This document shows, piece after piece, positions 1 through 8,323 of a DNA stretch of 48,223 bases. How positions within the stretch are numbered: position 1 is the stretch's first letter; every line of letters begins with the position of its first letter. This DNA comes from Candidatus Rifleibacteriota bacterium (GTDB lineage Bacteria; Muiribacteriota; Ozemobacteria; Ozemobacterales; Ozemobacteraceae): assembly GCA_015233155.1 (NCBI GenBank), contig JADFYG010000048.1, positions 1-48,223 on the forward strand, read 5' to 3'. Below the pieces are notes generated by a model, which saw only the letters and a list, made by a program, of their open reading frames with translations, was not told the origin of the DNA and did no database searches. A program made the position numbers and the translations under genes.

Positions 1-215
1 ATTTCTCCGGCGGGTAATCGAACACTGGCAGTAAAAGTTGCGTTTCCAGGCAGCTTAGCCGACGCCGTAACCGGCAAACTTGCCTTGAGCGACGGGACTG
101 ACACTGTGGAATTGTCACCGTTATCAAAACTTCCCATGAGGCGGCAGCCCACCAAAGTCGCCATCAGGATGGTACAAACCACCACAACTACCATATTTTT
201 CGCCAAACTATTCAT
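1..215 (-). CDS. Lipoprotein, partial (N-terminal 71 residues, runs off the window)
   Basis: An open frame on the minus strand starts at an ATG at 215 and continues past the window edge. A purine-rich AAGGTGG sits 2-3 nt before the ATG inside a longer GGGAAGGTGG stretch. The first 24 residues form a lipoprotein signal: Asn/Lys n-region, a Val-rich hydrophobic core, and a lipobox ending Leu-Val-Gly-Cys. The visible mature part is Ser/Thr/Ala-rich and suggests the beginning of an immunoglobulin-like or other beta-rich extracytoplasmic domain, but too little is present to name a family. Expected location is the outer membrane or periplasmic face of a membrane. It has its own upstream region and is separated from the cytochrome locus by a terminator, so it is probably a separate transcription unit. 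Confidence 0.6.
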   Translation of the reverse strand, partial: MNSLAKNMVVVVVCTILMATLVGCRLMGSFDNGDNSTVSVPSLKASLPVTASAKLPGNATFTASVRLPAGE

Positions 216-577
216 GCCACCTTCCCTTTCGTCTACGCTGTCTAAGAATTGCCGGGGTACACCAAACGAACGTCACTAGTCGCGAACAGTAACATATTTC
301 ACATAGACTGTTCAAGAAATAGTATTACAAAACTTAAACTAATTTTCATTAGTGCCACCCAAAGCCGTTCTGTACCCCCCTGGGGCACATTTAAGAATCG
401 TCAAAATTCTCGTGGGTTTCAAACCCACCCAATGGATGTATATATTTGTGTGATATACAGGGCTAAAGATAACGAAATACTCCGCCAACCCTGACAGACA
501 ACCAAATGGAGAATTACTGATTCTGATTCGATCACTATCACCCCATTCACAAGTTTCCGAACATAACTGGCAGGCAA
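216..577. other. Intergenic region, no gene seen
   Basis: This 362-base gap separates the edge lipoprotein from the terminator of the cytochrome locus. Short open frames occur in several frames but none has a convincing ribosome site or protein-like composition. It should hold the minus-strand promoter of the lipoprotein gene; I could not assign one with confidence. A 17-base near-perfect palindrome (GTGGGTTT, C, AAACCCAC) lies at 412-428 and is the only structured element noted. Confidence 0.5.
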
Positions 578-612
578 GAAAAAGTCCCTGGCGGGAGAAC
601 CCGCCAGGGACT
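578..612 (-). terminator. Rho-independent terminator of the cytochrome locus
   Basis: A perfect 13-bp GC-rich stem is formed by 583-595 (AGTCCCTGGCGGG) and 600-612 with a 4-nt loop at 596-599. On the minus strand the stem is followed directly by a run of five T. It lies about 40 nt after the stop codon of the 11-heme lipoprotein, where the end of that transcript is expected. Confidence 0.9.
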
Positions 613-650
613 GATTACCTTGATTTAGCTAGGTAAGAGATCTCGAAGGA

Positions 651-2627
651 TCAATACCACCAGGTAACTCCGACGATCTTGGGTGAGGCCTTGATCTGAT
701 CCAGGATCAAATTAGTATTATTGATCAGATCCCGGGCAAACTCGTAGTTGTGAACTGCCAGAGTATTCAGACCGTTGATGTCCTTCAAGAGTGTATAGTT
801 CCAATAGGCTCCGACAAAGAGGATTCGAGCCCAGTTCGGAACGCCGAGCGTAACCAATTTGTTGTAATCGGCTCCGATGGCGGCAGTTGCAGAGGTTCTG
901 ACATACGCCGGAGCGCCGCTTCCACCAGCGGCCTTCAACTTCACTCTGAGAAGTTCAAGGGATGCGGTCAACGAAGCTTCCTTGGCATCAGCATCAGCTG
1001 CCGGTGTTGCCTTGAACGAGTGACCGAAGGTGGTCTTGTAATCACTGTTGCTGAAATGGCATACAATACAAGCCTTCGGGTTCTGACTCAGGGCTGCATT
1101 GCCGTAAGTTAGAACAACGCCCGTGCCGGATGAGATATCGCGGGAGAAGCGTAGGAAAGGACCGACTGCGGTGGTCGTGCTGCCAAAGCTGTTCCCGTGA
1201 ACCAGTTCATACTGGTCAGCAGAATCATGAGTGCCATACCAAACGGCATTCATTAGGTTGGTGAGATTTATGGTCTGAGTTGCGACGAGTGCTGCCACTG
1301 CAGCGGCATTACCAGAGGGGCTGGCAATGGTCATCGGATTCTGACCGAAGACTGTTTCCAAAGCTGTTGGCAATGAGGGAGAGATGGTCGTCAGATCAGA
1401 AGTCTGGTCGACGAACGTGTAGACTCCTTGAACCTGATTCGTCGGGAAAACTGCTGGCGTTGTGGGGAACTTGGTATAACCAAAGCGGTAATGGTGGCAG
1501 CTGCCGCAGAGGATATCCCCATTTTCACGAAGTCGGAAATCATTATCAGTGGCCCCGGCAACCTGGAGGTTCGGATAGTGACAGGTCTGACATGTCATCG
1601 CATGACCACCGGCTTCTGAGTTGGCCATCAATGCTGCATTGAAGGTAGCTTCAGTATTATTGCGGCGAAGAGGGATTCCCTCATTAGTATGACACTCGGT
1701 GCATCGCCGGCCGCTCTGTGCCTGGGCTCGCTGATTGAACCATTTGGTATTCCCGCTCGCGCCGTCAGGACCCGCGCCATGGAGAGTTAAATTAAATTCA
1801 GCCACGATCGGAGCATGACAAGTGTTGCAGGCCGCATAGCCGACGTCGTTGGCATTCACGATCGAGTGAGAATCAATATGGCAGCGCTTACAGCTGGCCA
1901 GAGTCGTGCAATCAAACGCCGTTCCACCATTGGCAGCAGCCTTATGGCAGATTCCGCAGCCGAATAGTCCTGTGGAGATGCTGGCCATGGTGTAAGCCGG
2001 ATCTTTGTATGTCATGGGCCATGGCGTGTTATTCTGATGACACTCGTTGCAATTCTTCTTGAAAGAATCAACATGGGCCTTATGAGAGAATGGGACATTG
2101 GAGGTCTTGAAGAGGACTTCCGGACCATTCGAGGAAAGAGCCGCGTGGCACTTGCTGCAATTGGTCTTGACATCGAACGCCTTGGTGCCATTGTGGCATT
2201 TTCCGCAATATCCACCGGCATACAATGCATTCATACCAAAGCTGACAGATGCAATCTTTCCGCGAATGCTTCCCGCCATGGTGGTTGAGATCATAGACCA
2301 GGAGGAGGTTCCGAGGTGGCAATCATTGCAGCTCTGATTCGCCTGACTCACGTGAGTGTAGTGGGAAAAAGTAACCGGATAAGAAGCCGATTCCGCATTA
2401 TATGTGATCGGAGTGGCGAATAATTGCGAGTACTGACTGCTCGTATCCGTGGTAAGAACGCTCGTCGGTGCCACCGAAGAATCGTTGCTGCCCGGCTTCA
2501 AAACGCAGCCGGCAAGAATGATCGAGACCGCCCCGATCAGCACGAAGAACGCGAAAAACCTCTTTGAATCGACGGCCATACCCCTGGTTACTCCTTGTAT
2601 AAAAGTTTCTTTTTTCGACTGATTCAT
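651..2627 (-). CDS. Undecaheme (11 CxxCH) c-type cytochrome lipoprotein
   Basis: This protein of about 658 residues has a hydrophobic segment ending in a lipobox (Ile-Leu-Ala-Gly-Cys), so it is predicted to be exported and lipid-anchored. Eleven CxxCH heme-binding motifs are present. The first six fall into two c7-like triheme repeats, each introduced by Phe-Ser-His-x-x-His, which supplies distal ligands. Heme motifs 7-10 follow closely, and motif 11 is alone about 150 residues further on. The start at 2627 is chosen because AGGAG lies 7 nt upstream; an ATG at 2579 would give a shorter n-region and also fits a lipoprotein signal. The gene follows the beta-barrel gene by about 30 nt. By analogy with MtrC/OmcA-type proteins it may be the outer-surface terminal of a porin-cytochrome conduit, but the fold is not MtrC by visible sequence, so that role is inferred. 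Confidence 0.85.
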   Translation of the reverse strand: MNQSKKETFIQGVTRGMAVDSKRFFAFFVLIGAVSIILAGCVLKPGSNDSSVAPTSVLTTDTSSQYSQLFATPITYNAESASYPVTFSHYTHVSQANQSCNDCHLGTSSWSMISTTMAGSIRGKIASVSFGMNALYAGGYCGKCHNGTKAFDVKTNCSKCHAALSSNGPEVLFKTSNVPFSHKAHVDSFKKNCNECHQNNTPWPMTYKDPAYTMASISTGLFGCGICHKAAANGGTAFDCTTLASCKRCHIDSHSIVNANDVGYAACNTCHAPIVAEFNLTLHGAGPDGASGNTKWFNQRAQAQSGRRCTECHTNEGIPLRRNNTEATFNAALMANSEAGGHAMTCQTCHYPNLQVAGATDNDFRLRENGDILCGSCHHYRFGYTKFPTTPAVFPTNQVQGVYTFVDQTSDLTTISPSLPTALETVFGQNPMTIASPSGNAAAVAALVATQTINLTNLMNAVWYGTHDSADQYELVHGNSFGSTTTAVGPFLRFSRDISSGTGVVLTYGNAALSQNPKACIVCHFSNSDYKTTFGHSFKATPAADADAKEASLTASLELLRVKLKAAGGSGAPAYVRTSATAAIGADYNKLVTLGVPNWARILFVGAYWNYTLLKDINGLNTLAVHNYEFARDLINNTNLILDQIKASPKIVGVTWWY

Positions 2628-2657
2628 TATAAAACTCCTCAACTTCATCTCAATCTA

Positions 2658-4829
2658 TCACAACGGAAGTGCATAGGACAGGAACACCAGCCTATTAGTG
2701 AAGTTCTCGGCGGTCAGATCACGGTTATCAAACGCCCGTTCCGCATATCCAAGAGAGGCTTCACGCCCAGCTTTCAAGGCCCAGCGCAGTCGCAGTTCAC
2801 CGGAGGTATGATCGAGTCGCGTGATATCGCCGGAAACCGTCTGTGCAAGGTTGAGATCAGCCCGCAGCGCTTTCGAGATTTCGTAACCACCGTTCAGAGA
2901 GATCGTATCGATCTTATCGCTGAATTTTTGGTCATATAGCGTGATATCGCCGGTTGTTCGAGAATATCCGGCACCAACCGTGTATTTCGCTTTAGCCGGA
3001 GCCCATGTTGCATAAAGGCCGCTGGTCATGCGTTTATCGGAAGTGCCGATGTAATTGCGGTCAGTGTCAGTGCGAGCAAGCTTGAGGGCGAGATTCAATC
3101 CGTCACACGGACGAGCACGTAGTGTCATACGCTGCCGGGTCCGGTCGTAGCCCTTGATTATCGTTTCGTGTGTGGCATCCAGACTTCCACGATTATTGTC
3201 TTTCATGTTGCCCGACTCATCACGAATATCGAGATCAAGTCTTGGTGAGAATCTATGCCACATGCCAATGAAGCCCATGTTTTCGGTTTCATTGAAGATC
3301 GAATAACGATTTTCAGTCTGGTTTGACGCAATAGCTGTGCGAATACCATTAACCGCATAAGCATAAGCCTGAAGAACATTGTCATCCAGCTCTTCGCGAT
3401 CAGAGACCGAATATCCGCCATAGATTCGGGAATCTTTCATGCCCTTATAATCAGCGCGGGCTTCCCAGGCGCCTTCATCGATCTTGTTATAGGTCGAAGA
3501 TTCATCCGAGCCTGACAGAATCCCGACGCCGTTCGTCTGAATCAGCAAGCCCTCTGCGCGATTGCGCATTTCTCGGCGCTCCAGGGTTGCCTGGACATCC
3601 CAGAGGTCGTTCGGATGACCTTCTAAAGAATACTCTTCATATCTGGTCCAGCCATCGAGCCAACCTTTATCATGACCGTGAAGATCGCCCTGCTGTGTTT
3701 TCCCGATCAGATATCCATTATTATCAAACCTGTTCTCATAGGTATCGAACTTATTATCGGTCGAAGTGGTCGTAATGGCGGCAGAGAAGAGATAATCTTT
3801 TGAGAACCTGTAGGTCAACTTACCCGTGGTGCTCTTTGTGAAGTTGTCCTGCATGCGCCAAGTCTGCAACAGGTCGGAAACCCCATTGAAGTCGAGATCT
3901 CGACTGTAGATTTTGGTGGCATTATCATCGTTCGTTTTTTCGCCGTAGGTTACGCCGACTGTAAGACGCTTCTCGGCGCCAAACAGATTGATGTTAAAAT
4001 CACGATTAGACGGATGCCAGGTCTGAGACAGTCGATCGCGTGGGAAGAGTTGATCCGTGCTTCCCTGTGCTCTCAGGCTGTTTCCGTCAGACTCGCTCCC
4101 GCGGAAATTCAAGGTCATGCGGGGATGAAACCGCATCTCGGGGCGGTCAAGGCTGGCATTGAGAGAAAACATATCACGCTGAGTGCTTGGATCGAGAACT
4201 GTGCCGAAATCCCAATCAGTGCGGGTAAAGCGAGCCTTCACATGCAACTGCGCCTGATCGCGGAAGTCGAAATCGGATCCGTAGGAGGAATTCCAGGTGC
4301 CGAATGAACGGCCACGGAATCTCAAGAACCTACGATCGCCGGTTCTCGTCATGTCAATACTGTTGATGCCAAAGCCACTCTTCTGATTATACAGCTCACT
4401 GTAAGAATGCGCTTTGTCATTAGTGGTATTAGGAAGGATCACACCAAACTCGGCATGACTCGACCAGGTAGCGGAAGACTTTGCCTTGGCCTTAGCGGCA
4501 GTTTTTGCTTCTTCAGCCTTCTTCACTTCCGCAACCTTCTTCGCTTCGGCTGCGGCAGCAATGTCAGCTACATCAGAGGCCGTCAATACTTTTTCTCCGG
4601 CAGGAATGGCTTCGATAGGCTTTCCGGTCTTTTTGTCCCAGATACGGGTCAAGAGAGTTTTGCCGGAGTCGTCTGTGATCGTTAGGATACGGGCAGTTGC
4701 CGTTTCGGACCAACTTTTACTTCTTCTGACGGGAACCGAAATGGCACCGCCGATAGCGAGGTCAGCACAGAAGAAGAAAAGCAGGAACGGAACGAAACGG
4801 CGAGCGATTCGAGGCGTCATCATCTTCAT
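2658..4829 (-). CDS. Outer-membrane beta-barrel, MtrB/PioB-like porin of a porin-cytochrome complex
   Basis: The 723-residue product has an N-terminal signal peptide (about 1-27). A periplasmic segment with an Ala/Lys/Glu-rich stretch near residues 90-120, probably helical, comes next. About 600 residues of alternating polar/aromatic beta-strand sequence follow, rich in Asp, Arg, Tyr and Asn, and the chain ends in a hydrophobic strand finishing Ala-Leu-Pro-Leu. These are the marks of a large outer-membrane barrel. Its length and its position between two multiheme cytochrome genes match MtrB/PioB porins, which sheath a periplasmic multiheme cytochrome. No N-terminal CxxC of Shewanella MtrB is seen. 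The start overlaps the stop of the 12-heme cytochrome by 4 nt (ATGA), implying translational coupling and stoichiometric production. The family assignment rests on topology and context, so a generic barrel is the alternative. Confidence 0.75.
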   Translation of the reverse strand: MKMMTPRIARRFVPFLLFFFCADLAIGGAISVPVRRSKSWSETATARILTITDDSGKTLLTRIWDKKTGKPIEAIPAGEKVLTASDVADIAAAAEAKKVAEVKKAEEAKTAAKAKAKSSATWSSHAEFGVILPNTTNDKAHSYSELYNQKSGFGINSIDMTRTGDRRFLRFRGRSFGTWNSSYGSDFDFRDQAQLHVKARFTRTDWDFGTVLDPSTQRDMFSLNASLDRPEMRFHPRMTLNFRGSESDGNSLRAQGSTDQLFPRDRLSQTWHPSNRDFNINLFGAEKRLTVGVTYGEKTNDDNATKIYSRDLDFNGVSDLLQTWRMQDNFTKSTTGKLTYRFSKDYLFSAAITTTSTDNKFDTYENRFDNNGYLIGKTQQGDLHGHDKGWLDGWTRYEEYSLEGHPNDLWDVQATLERREMRNRAEGLLIQTNGVGILSGSDESSTYNKIDEGAWEARADYKGMKDSRIYGGYSVSDREELDDNVLQAYAYAVNGIRTAIASNQTENRYSIFNETENMGFIGMWHRFSPRLDLDIRDESGNMKDNNRGSLDATHETIIKGYDRTRQRMTLRARPCDGLNLALKLARTDTDRNYIGTSDKRMTSGLYATWAPAKAKYTVGAGYSRTTGDITLYDQKFSDKIDTISLNGGYEISKALRADLNLAQTVSGDITRLDHTSGELRLRWALKAGREASLGYAERAFDNRDLTAENFTNRLVFLSYALPL

Positions 4830-5884
4830 GGGTTCGGCTCCATGTCAAGGAAGGCCCGGTTGTGATTCGACCCATGTATATCAGTGTGGCAGTCGATGCA
4901 ACGCCCGGACGTTATGTAACGTGTATGATCGATGCCTCGGATCGAGGCATGGCACAAAGTGCATTCACTCATCGGAACCTTGCTCGTATGAACTCCGACA
5001 ACAGGATTCGTCAAAGGTATGTGACAATTCTTGCACTGGCTCTGAAGCTGTGGAATACGGGAGTGTTCCATTCTTGCCTGAGAGCGCTGGTCTCCGGTGT
5101 TAGGGAGATAGCTCGAAAGAAGAAGTTCGGCCTGATGACAATTCAGACAAAGCTGGTTGTCAGTCGTCTTCAACAGCTTGCGCGCCGTTCCGCCGTGCGG
5201 ATTGTGGCAGTTCATGCAGGAATCCTGATCAGTTATTGCCTTATGCGCAAACATGAACGGGCCACGGATTTCGGAATGGCAATCCAGGCATTTCGTCGGC
5301 TTTGTCAGGAGTTTGCCGGCTGCGTGCTGAACTTCGTGCGGATCATGACAGGAAGAACATTCGACCTGGCCATCCGCGAGCGGATGCTTGTAAGGTCGTG
5401 AAAATTCCGCCTTTACATCTTCATGACAGCTCTGGCAAAGCTCGATCTGCGATGTTTTCAGCTGCGCAGGCTGGTCATTTTTATGGAACGTGTGGCACAT
5501 CGTACAATCTTTTTCCGCAAGGCCATAATGTGCACCACTTTTCCAGGCAGCGGACAATGTCTTATCCTGCGGGTGGCAGACAAGACAATTTGTCTTCATT
5601 GTCGCGGGTGAAACCCGGACAGAAGCCGAGGCACCGCTGCTGGACGCATGCGGCTCCATCTTTGTGTGGCAATTTTCGCAGTCGAGTGTAGCCAGTCCCG
5701 GGTATTTCGGGGAAAGCTGACCGTGAATCGACTTGCTCATAATTCCCTCGTGACAACCCAAACATGTGTCACGACCAACGCGGGCGTCTTCAGCAAAAAG
5801 GGCAGGAAGCCCCAGGAAAAGACACACCGCCAGAACGGATAAAAATCGTCTAGGCATCAGGAAGAACCGCGAGAACCGCGTCAT
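4826..5884 (-). CDS. Dodecaheme (12 CxxCH) c-type cytochrome, MtrA/DmsE-like
   Basis: The protein is 352 residues with a cleavable signal peptide (about 1-31), so it is periplasmic. Twelve CxxCH motifs run almost evenly from residue 41 to near residue 331, with additional His residues suited to bis-His ligation. The spacing and the CxxCH-x-P-H-x patterns resemble DmsE/MtrA decaheme cytochromes, which insert in an MtrB-type barrel and carry electrons from the periplasm to the surface. Two motifs beyond the usual ten lie in the C-terminal 60 residues. The gene is first in a tight unit with the barrel (4-nt overlap) and the 11-heme lipoprotein. A ribosome site is weak (GAAGG about 10 nt upstream). 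Heme count and export are certain from sequence; electron transfer across the outer membrane is inferred. Confidence 0.88.
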   Translation of the reverse strand: MTRFSRFFLMPRRFLSVLAVCLFLGLPALFAEDARVGRDTCLGCHEGIMSKSIHGQLSPKYPGLATLDCENCHTKMEPHASSSGASASVRVSPATMKTNCLVCHPQDKTLSAAWKSGAHYGLAEKDCTMCHTFHKNDQPAQLKTSQIELCQSCHEDVKAEFSRPYKHPLADGQVECSSCHDPHEVQHAAGKLLTKPTKCLDCHSEIRGPFMFAHKAITDQDSCMNCHNPHGGTARKLLKTTDNQLCLNCHQAELLLSSYLPNTGDQRSQARMEHSRIPQLQSQCKNCHIPLTNPVVGVHTSKVPMSECTLCHASIRGIDHTRYITSGRCIDCHTDIHGSNHNRAFLDMEPNP

Positions 5885-5943
5885 GTGCGACCGCCTTCAA
5901 ATTGATGTATCAACCTGACCTCTCCCATTGTGAAGTTGCAAAG

Positions 5944-5972
5944 ATAATAAGCATTAAAAACCAATTGTGCAA
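5944..5972 (-). promoter_or_regulatory. Candidate sigma-70-type promoter of the porin-cytochrome unit
   Basis: On the minus strand TTGCAC (5967-5972) and TATTAT (5944-5949) are separated by 17 nt. Transcription would start about 50 nt before the 12-heme cytochrome ATG. Adjacent T- and A-runs (about 5975-5990) make the upstream side AT-rich, as for an UP element. Confidence 0.5.
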
Positions 5973-6023
5973 TCTTTTTTTGCAAAAAAATCACAACCAA
6001 AGTATCGGCGTGTCGGATTATTT

Positions 6024-7442
6024 TTAAAAGCGGAATTTGTGATCATGGATAGAATATGTTCCCGACGCGGTCTTCGCGGGAAGATGACATTGCGTGCAGC
6101 CACTTCCGCATGTGTTTCGCGGACTTTTTGCCGGTGCAGTATCCGCCACTGTCACAAAATGGCAGGTCACACAATATTGATCATGGGTCATATATTCGGA
6201 GTTGTTCGCAGTGCTTACATTTCGGAAATTCTGGCAATAGTCGCAGGTCAAACCCTTCGCAAGAAACAGGCGCGACTTGAGGAATTCCCACTGTCGGACG
6301 CGATCTGCCGGTGTTTCATCTCCAAAAAAAGTTTTGCCGTCCTGGCCCGGTTTTGGGGTAAGACCGGAAAAGAATTTTCCGAGATCGTCGCCCGGTCGAA
6401 AACCTACCGGAAAAGCGTATTGTCCGCTTTCATCCATTCCGGATGTGTGACAACTCATGCAGATCATTTCGCGTCTCTCGGGGGTGAGTTTAGCGGGATT
6501 CGTTACGAATGCCGGAGAAGTTGTGCGCACGTGATCGAGAGCTGGACCATGGCAATTTTCGCAGCCCACTCCGGGCTCCACGAATCTGTCGCCGTCAGAG
6601 GTAAAGCCCGTGACATGGCAGCCTCCGCATTGTTTTATCCAGTCGCGTTTACGCCAGCCATAATCTCTTACTCCAAGCCATTTTTCGGCGCGAAGATCGT
6701 AAATGCGGGGGAGCATGACCAGCGTGCCGGATGCTTCAGCAACGAAGCGTTGGACGTAATGTTCACCCAGCACATATTTTATCTTCTCTCTCGGCCACTC
6801 GAAGCCGGCGGACGCGATAGTATCGAACCCTTTCACCTGAGAGGGCAGGCGCACCATGCGGGCATGTAGAGTAATTTTCCAGCTCGCGTAAATATCGGGA
6901 TGGCAGCTTTCGCAAGCAGCTGAGCCTGCATATGCCCTGGCCTGAAATGAACGCGTTTCATGCATTGGAGCAGCTTCTTCACCGGGTTTCCCCGACACGT
7001 GACAACGCCGGCACAATTCCCCGCCCGGATTCGGCTCTATAAGAAGCCGGGTGCGATGCCCTCCGGAAATCAGCACGTCCAGTGATTTTGCAAGCCACGG
7101 TTGTGACGCCGTGGGGGGAGTATGAGGCGAGTGACATGTGAGACAATCGATAGTCGCGGCTGTTCCGAGCGGGAGTCCACAAGATTGAGATGCGGAAATC
7201 CCCGTCGGATGTGACGTGCCTTCTTTCAGGTCATGACATGAGCGACACCAGCTGTTTCCCGCCGTGAATCCGGAAGCCTCGAGTCGGGTGCGCCCGGCTG
7301 ATGGGCCGGCTTCTCCAGGTGCAATCGTGTGACAGGCGCCGCAGCCAAGCTTTACAGTTCCGGCATTATGATCAAAAGAGTCTGCGGGTGCTGACTTACA
7401 TATAGAGAAAAAGAGCAACAGAAATAACATTACCCGTGTCAT
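6024..7442 (-). CDS. Multiheme c-type cytochrome, cytochrome c554-like, ten CxxCH plus one CxxCQ
   Basis: From an ATG at 7442 the protein has about 472 residues and opens with a signal peptide (MTRVML, then a Leu/Phe-rich core), so it is periplasmic. Ten CxxCH motifs are present. The fifth sits in a CHPDIYASW context typical of cytochrome c554-like domains. A further CxxC has Gln instead of His (Cys-Asp-Tyr-Cys-Gln, 6231-6245). An in-frame ATG at 7541 would add 33 residues ahead of the signal sequence and is considered less likely, although neither start has a clear ribosome site. The substrate is unknown; relatives handle hydroxylamine, nitrite, sulfur compounds or only electrons. It lies between the HAMP protein and the conduit genes and may feed electrons to the 12-heme protein. 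The 140-nt gap before that gene suggests partly independent transcription. Confidence 0.83.
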   Translation of the reverse strand: MTRVMLFLLLFFSICKSAPADSFDHNAGTVKLGCGACHTIAPGEAGPSAGRTRLEASGFTAGNSWCRSCHDLKEGTSHPTGISASQSCGLPLGTAATIDCLTCHSPHTPPTASQPWLAKSLDVLISGGHRTRLLIEPNPGGELCRRCHVSGKPGEEAAPMHETRSFQARAYAGSAACESCHPDIYASWKITLHARMVRLPSQVKGFDTIASAGFEWPREKIKYVLGEHYVQRFVAEASGTLVMLPRIYDLRAEKWLGVRDYGWRKRDWIKQCGGCHVTGFTSDGDRFVEPGVGCENCHGPALDHVRTTSPAFVTNPAKLTPERREMICMSCHTSGMDESGQYAFPVGFRPGDDLGKFFSGLTPKPGQDGKTFFGDETPADRVRQWEFLKSRLFLAKGLTCDYCQNFRNVSTANNSEYMTHDQYCVTCHFVTVADTAPAKSPRNTCGSGCTQCHLPAKTASGTYSIHDHKFRF

Positions 7443-7567
7443 CAATACGCACTTGGTAAAACAGTGACCATTTTCGACTGCCGAATCGCATGGACGGCCC
7501 GGTGGGTCGCCCATGCGTGCGCTGAGTTCTAATGTATGCAAAATTAGTTCGTTGTTCCCGGTTGGTA

Positions 7568-8134
7568 TTACAATGAAAGGTCTTTCAAGGCTCGATCAAG
7601 CTCTCGTGCTATTTCGTCAACCGGAGGAGGGGTCTTGCCGTTGATGCGGCTTCGGAGATCGGCCACCATGAGGAAGCGATCGCGGACCGTTGCCTGAAGC
7701 TCGTTGATAGCTTCTCCAAGGGGGACACCTTCATCGCCTTTACGCAGTTTTACCGGCTCAAGGTCTAATCGTCCCTTAGCCAGCTCCTTGATGCGACCCT
7801 GGATCTTGAAAAGCGGTCCGACCAGTCTGTGCGAAATGAATATCGCCGTGATCCCGAATGAAAGCGACAATAGCAGGAATGAAAGTCCATTCGTTATTAC
7901 CACGGCAGGTTTCAGTATTTCCCAGGTCGATCGCAGTCGATTATGAGCTGACAGAAAGCCATCTTCGATGCCGCGTGCCGTAATACGGTATAAAAAAAAG
8001 CCATGTATGAAACTGCCTATGAAAAGAAGCAGTATGAGAAACGCAGTCAACCGTAGTTGATATGATGGCAAGATGAGATAGCTTTTACGGGAAATCGAAG
8101 GATTACCAGTTGCGGAAGAACCATTGTTATTCAC
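7568..8134 (-). CDS. HAMP-domain membrane protein without an output domain
   Basis: A 188-residue protein starting at a GTG with GAGG about 8 nt upstream. Two transmembrane helices (about 26-48 and 78-99) enclose a short extracytoplasmic segment of about 30 residues. A HAMP-like linker (about 100-150, beginning HRLVGPLFKIQ) and a short helical tail follow. There is no methyl-accepting, kinase, cyclase or other output domain, so it is not a complete chemoreceptor or sensor kinase. HAMP domains relay signals as dimers; here it might interact with a separate partner. Proteins of this outline also occur beside multiheme cytochrome genes, but I cannot give a function. It sits between the prolyl isomerase and the c554-like cytochrome on the same strand. 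Confidence 0.75.
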   Translation of the reverse strand: MNNNGSSATGNPSISRKSYLILPSYQLRLTAFLILLLFIGSFIHGFFLYRITARGIEDGFLSAHNRLRSTWEILKPAVVITNGLSFLLLSLSFGITAIFISHRLVGPLFKIQGRIKELAKGRLDLEPVKLRKGDEGVPLGEAINELQATVRDRFLMVADLRSRINGKTPPPVDEIARELDRALKDLSL

Positions 8135-8186
8135 GGTCGTTACCTCGTCTGAGATATTAAAGATTCAATGTATTTTGTCTTTTATT

Positions 8187-8207
8187 GGGCGAGGCAACAC
8201 CTCGCCC
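8187..8207. repeat. Intergenic hairpin (8-bp perfect stem)
   Basis: GGGCGAGG (8187-8194) pairs perfectly with 8200-8207 around a CAACA loop. It lies in the 189-nt gap downstream of the prolyl isomerase gene. Neither strand shows a T-run after the stem, so it is not a classical terminator; an mRNA 3-prime stabiliser or dispersed palindromic repeat is more likely. Confidence 0.55.
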
Positions 8208-8254
8208 CTGGTCGAGCTATTTTTTCTTCGCGTAAGCGCACTATTTTTTTTCGG

Positions 8255-8279
8255 TCTGTATCTGTGTTCATCCGTGTCC
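8255..8279 (-). repeat. Dispersed intergenic repeat, copy 1
   Basis: Read on the minus strand this segment contains ACACGGATGAACACAGATA, which matches 18 of 19 bases of the plus-strand sequence at 10536-10554. The two copies flank the thioredoxin/isomerase genes in inverted orientation. Confidence 0.55.
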
Positions 8280-8323
8280 AATATGTGGTCAATCGTCCTT
8301 CTTTTGTATACAAACAGGCAAAT

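Noticed and set aside
412..428. Palindrome GTGGGTTT-C-AAACCCAC as an operator
   Set aside because: Too isolated to interpret: no promoter elements are positioned around it and no second copy was noticed.
4486..5401. Overlapping plus-strand open frames of about 180-205 codons
   Set aside because: They are antisense to the barrel and 12-heme cytochrome genes and show no protein-family features.
8135..8323. Small gene in the gap before the prolyl isomerase
   Set aside because: Open frames here run through hairpin and repeat sequence and have no ribosome site.
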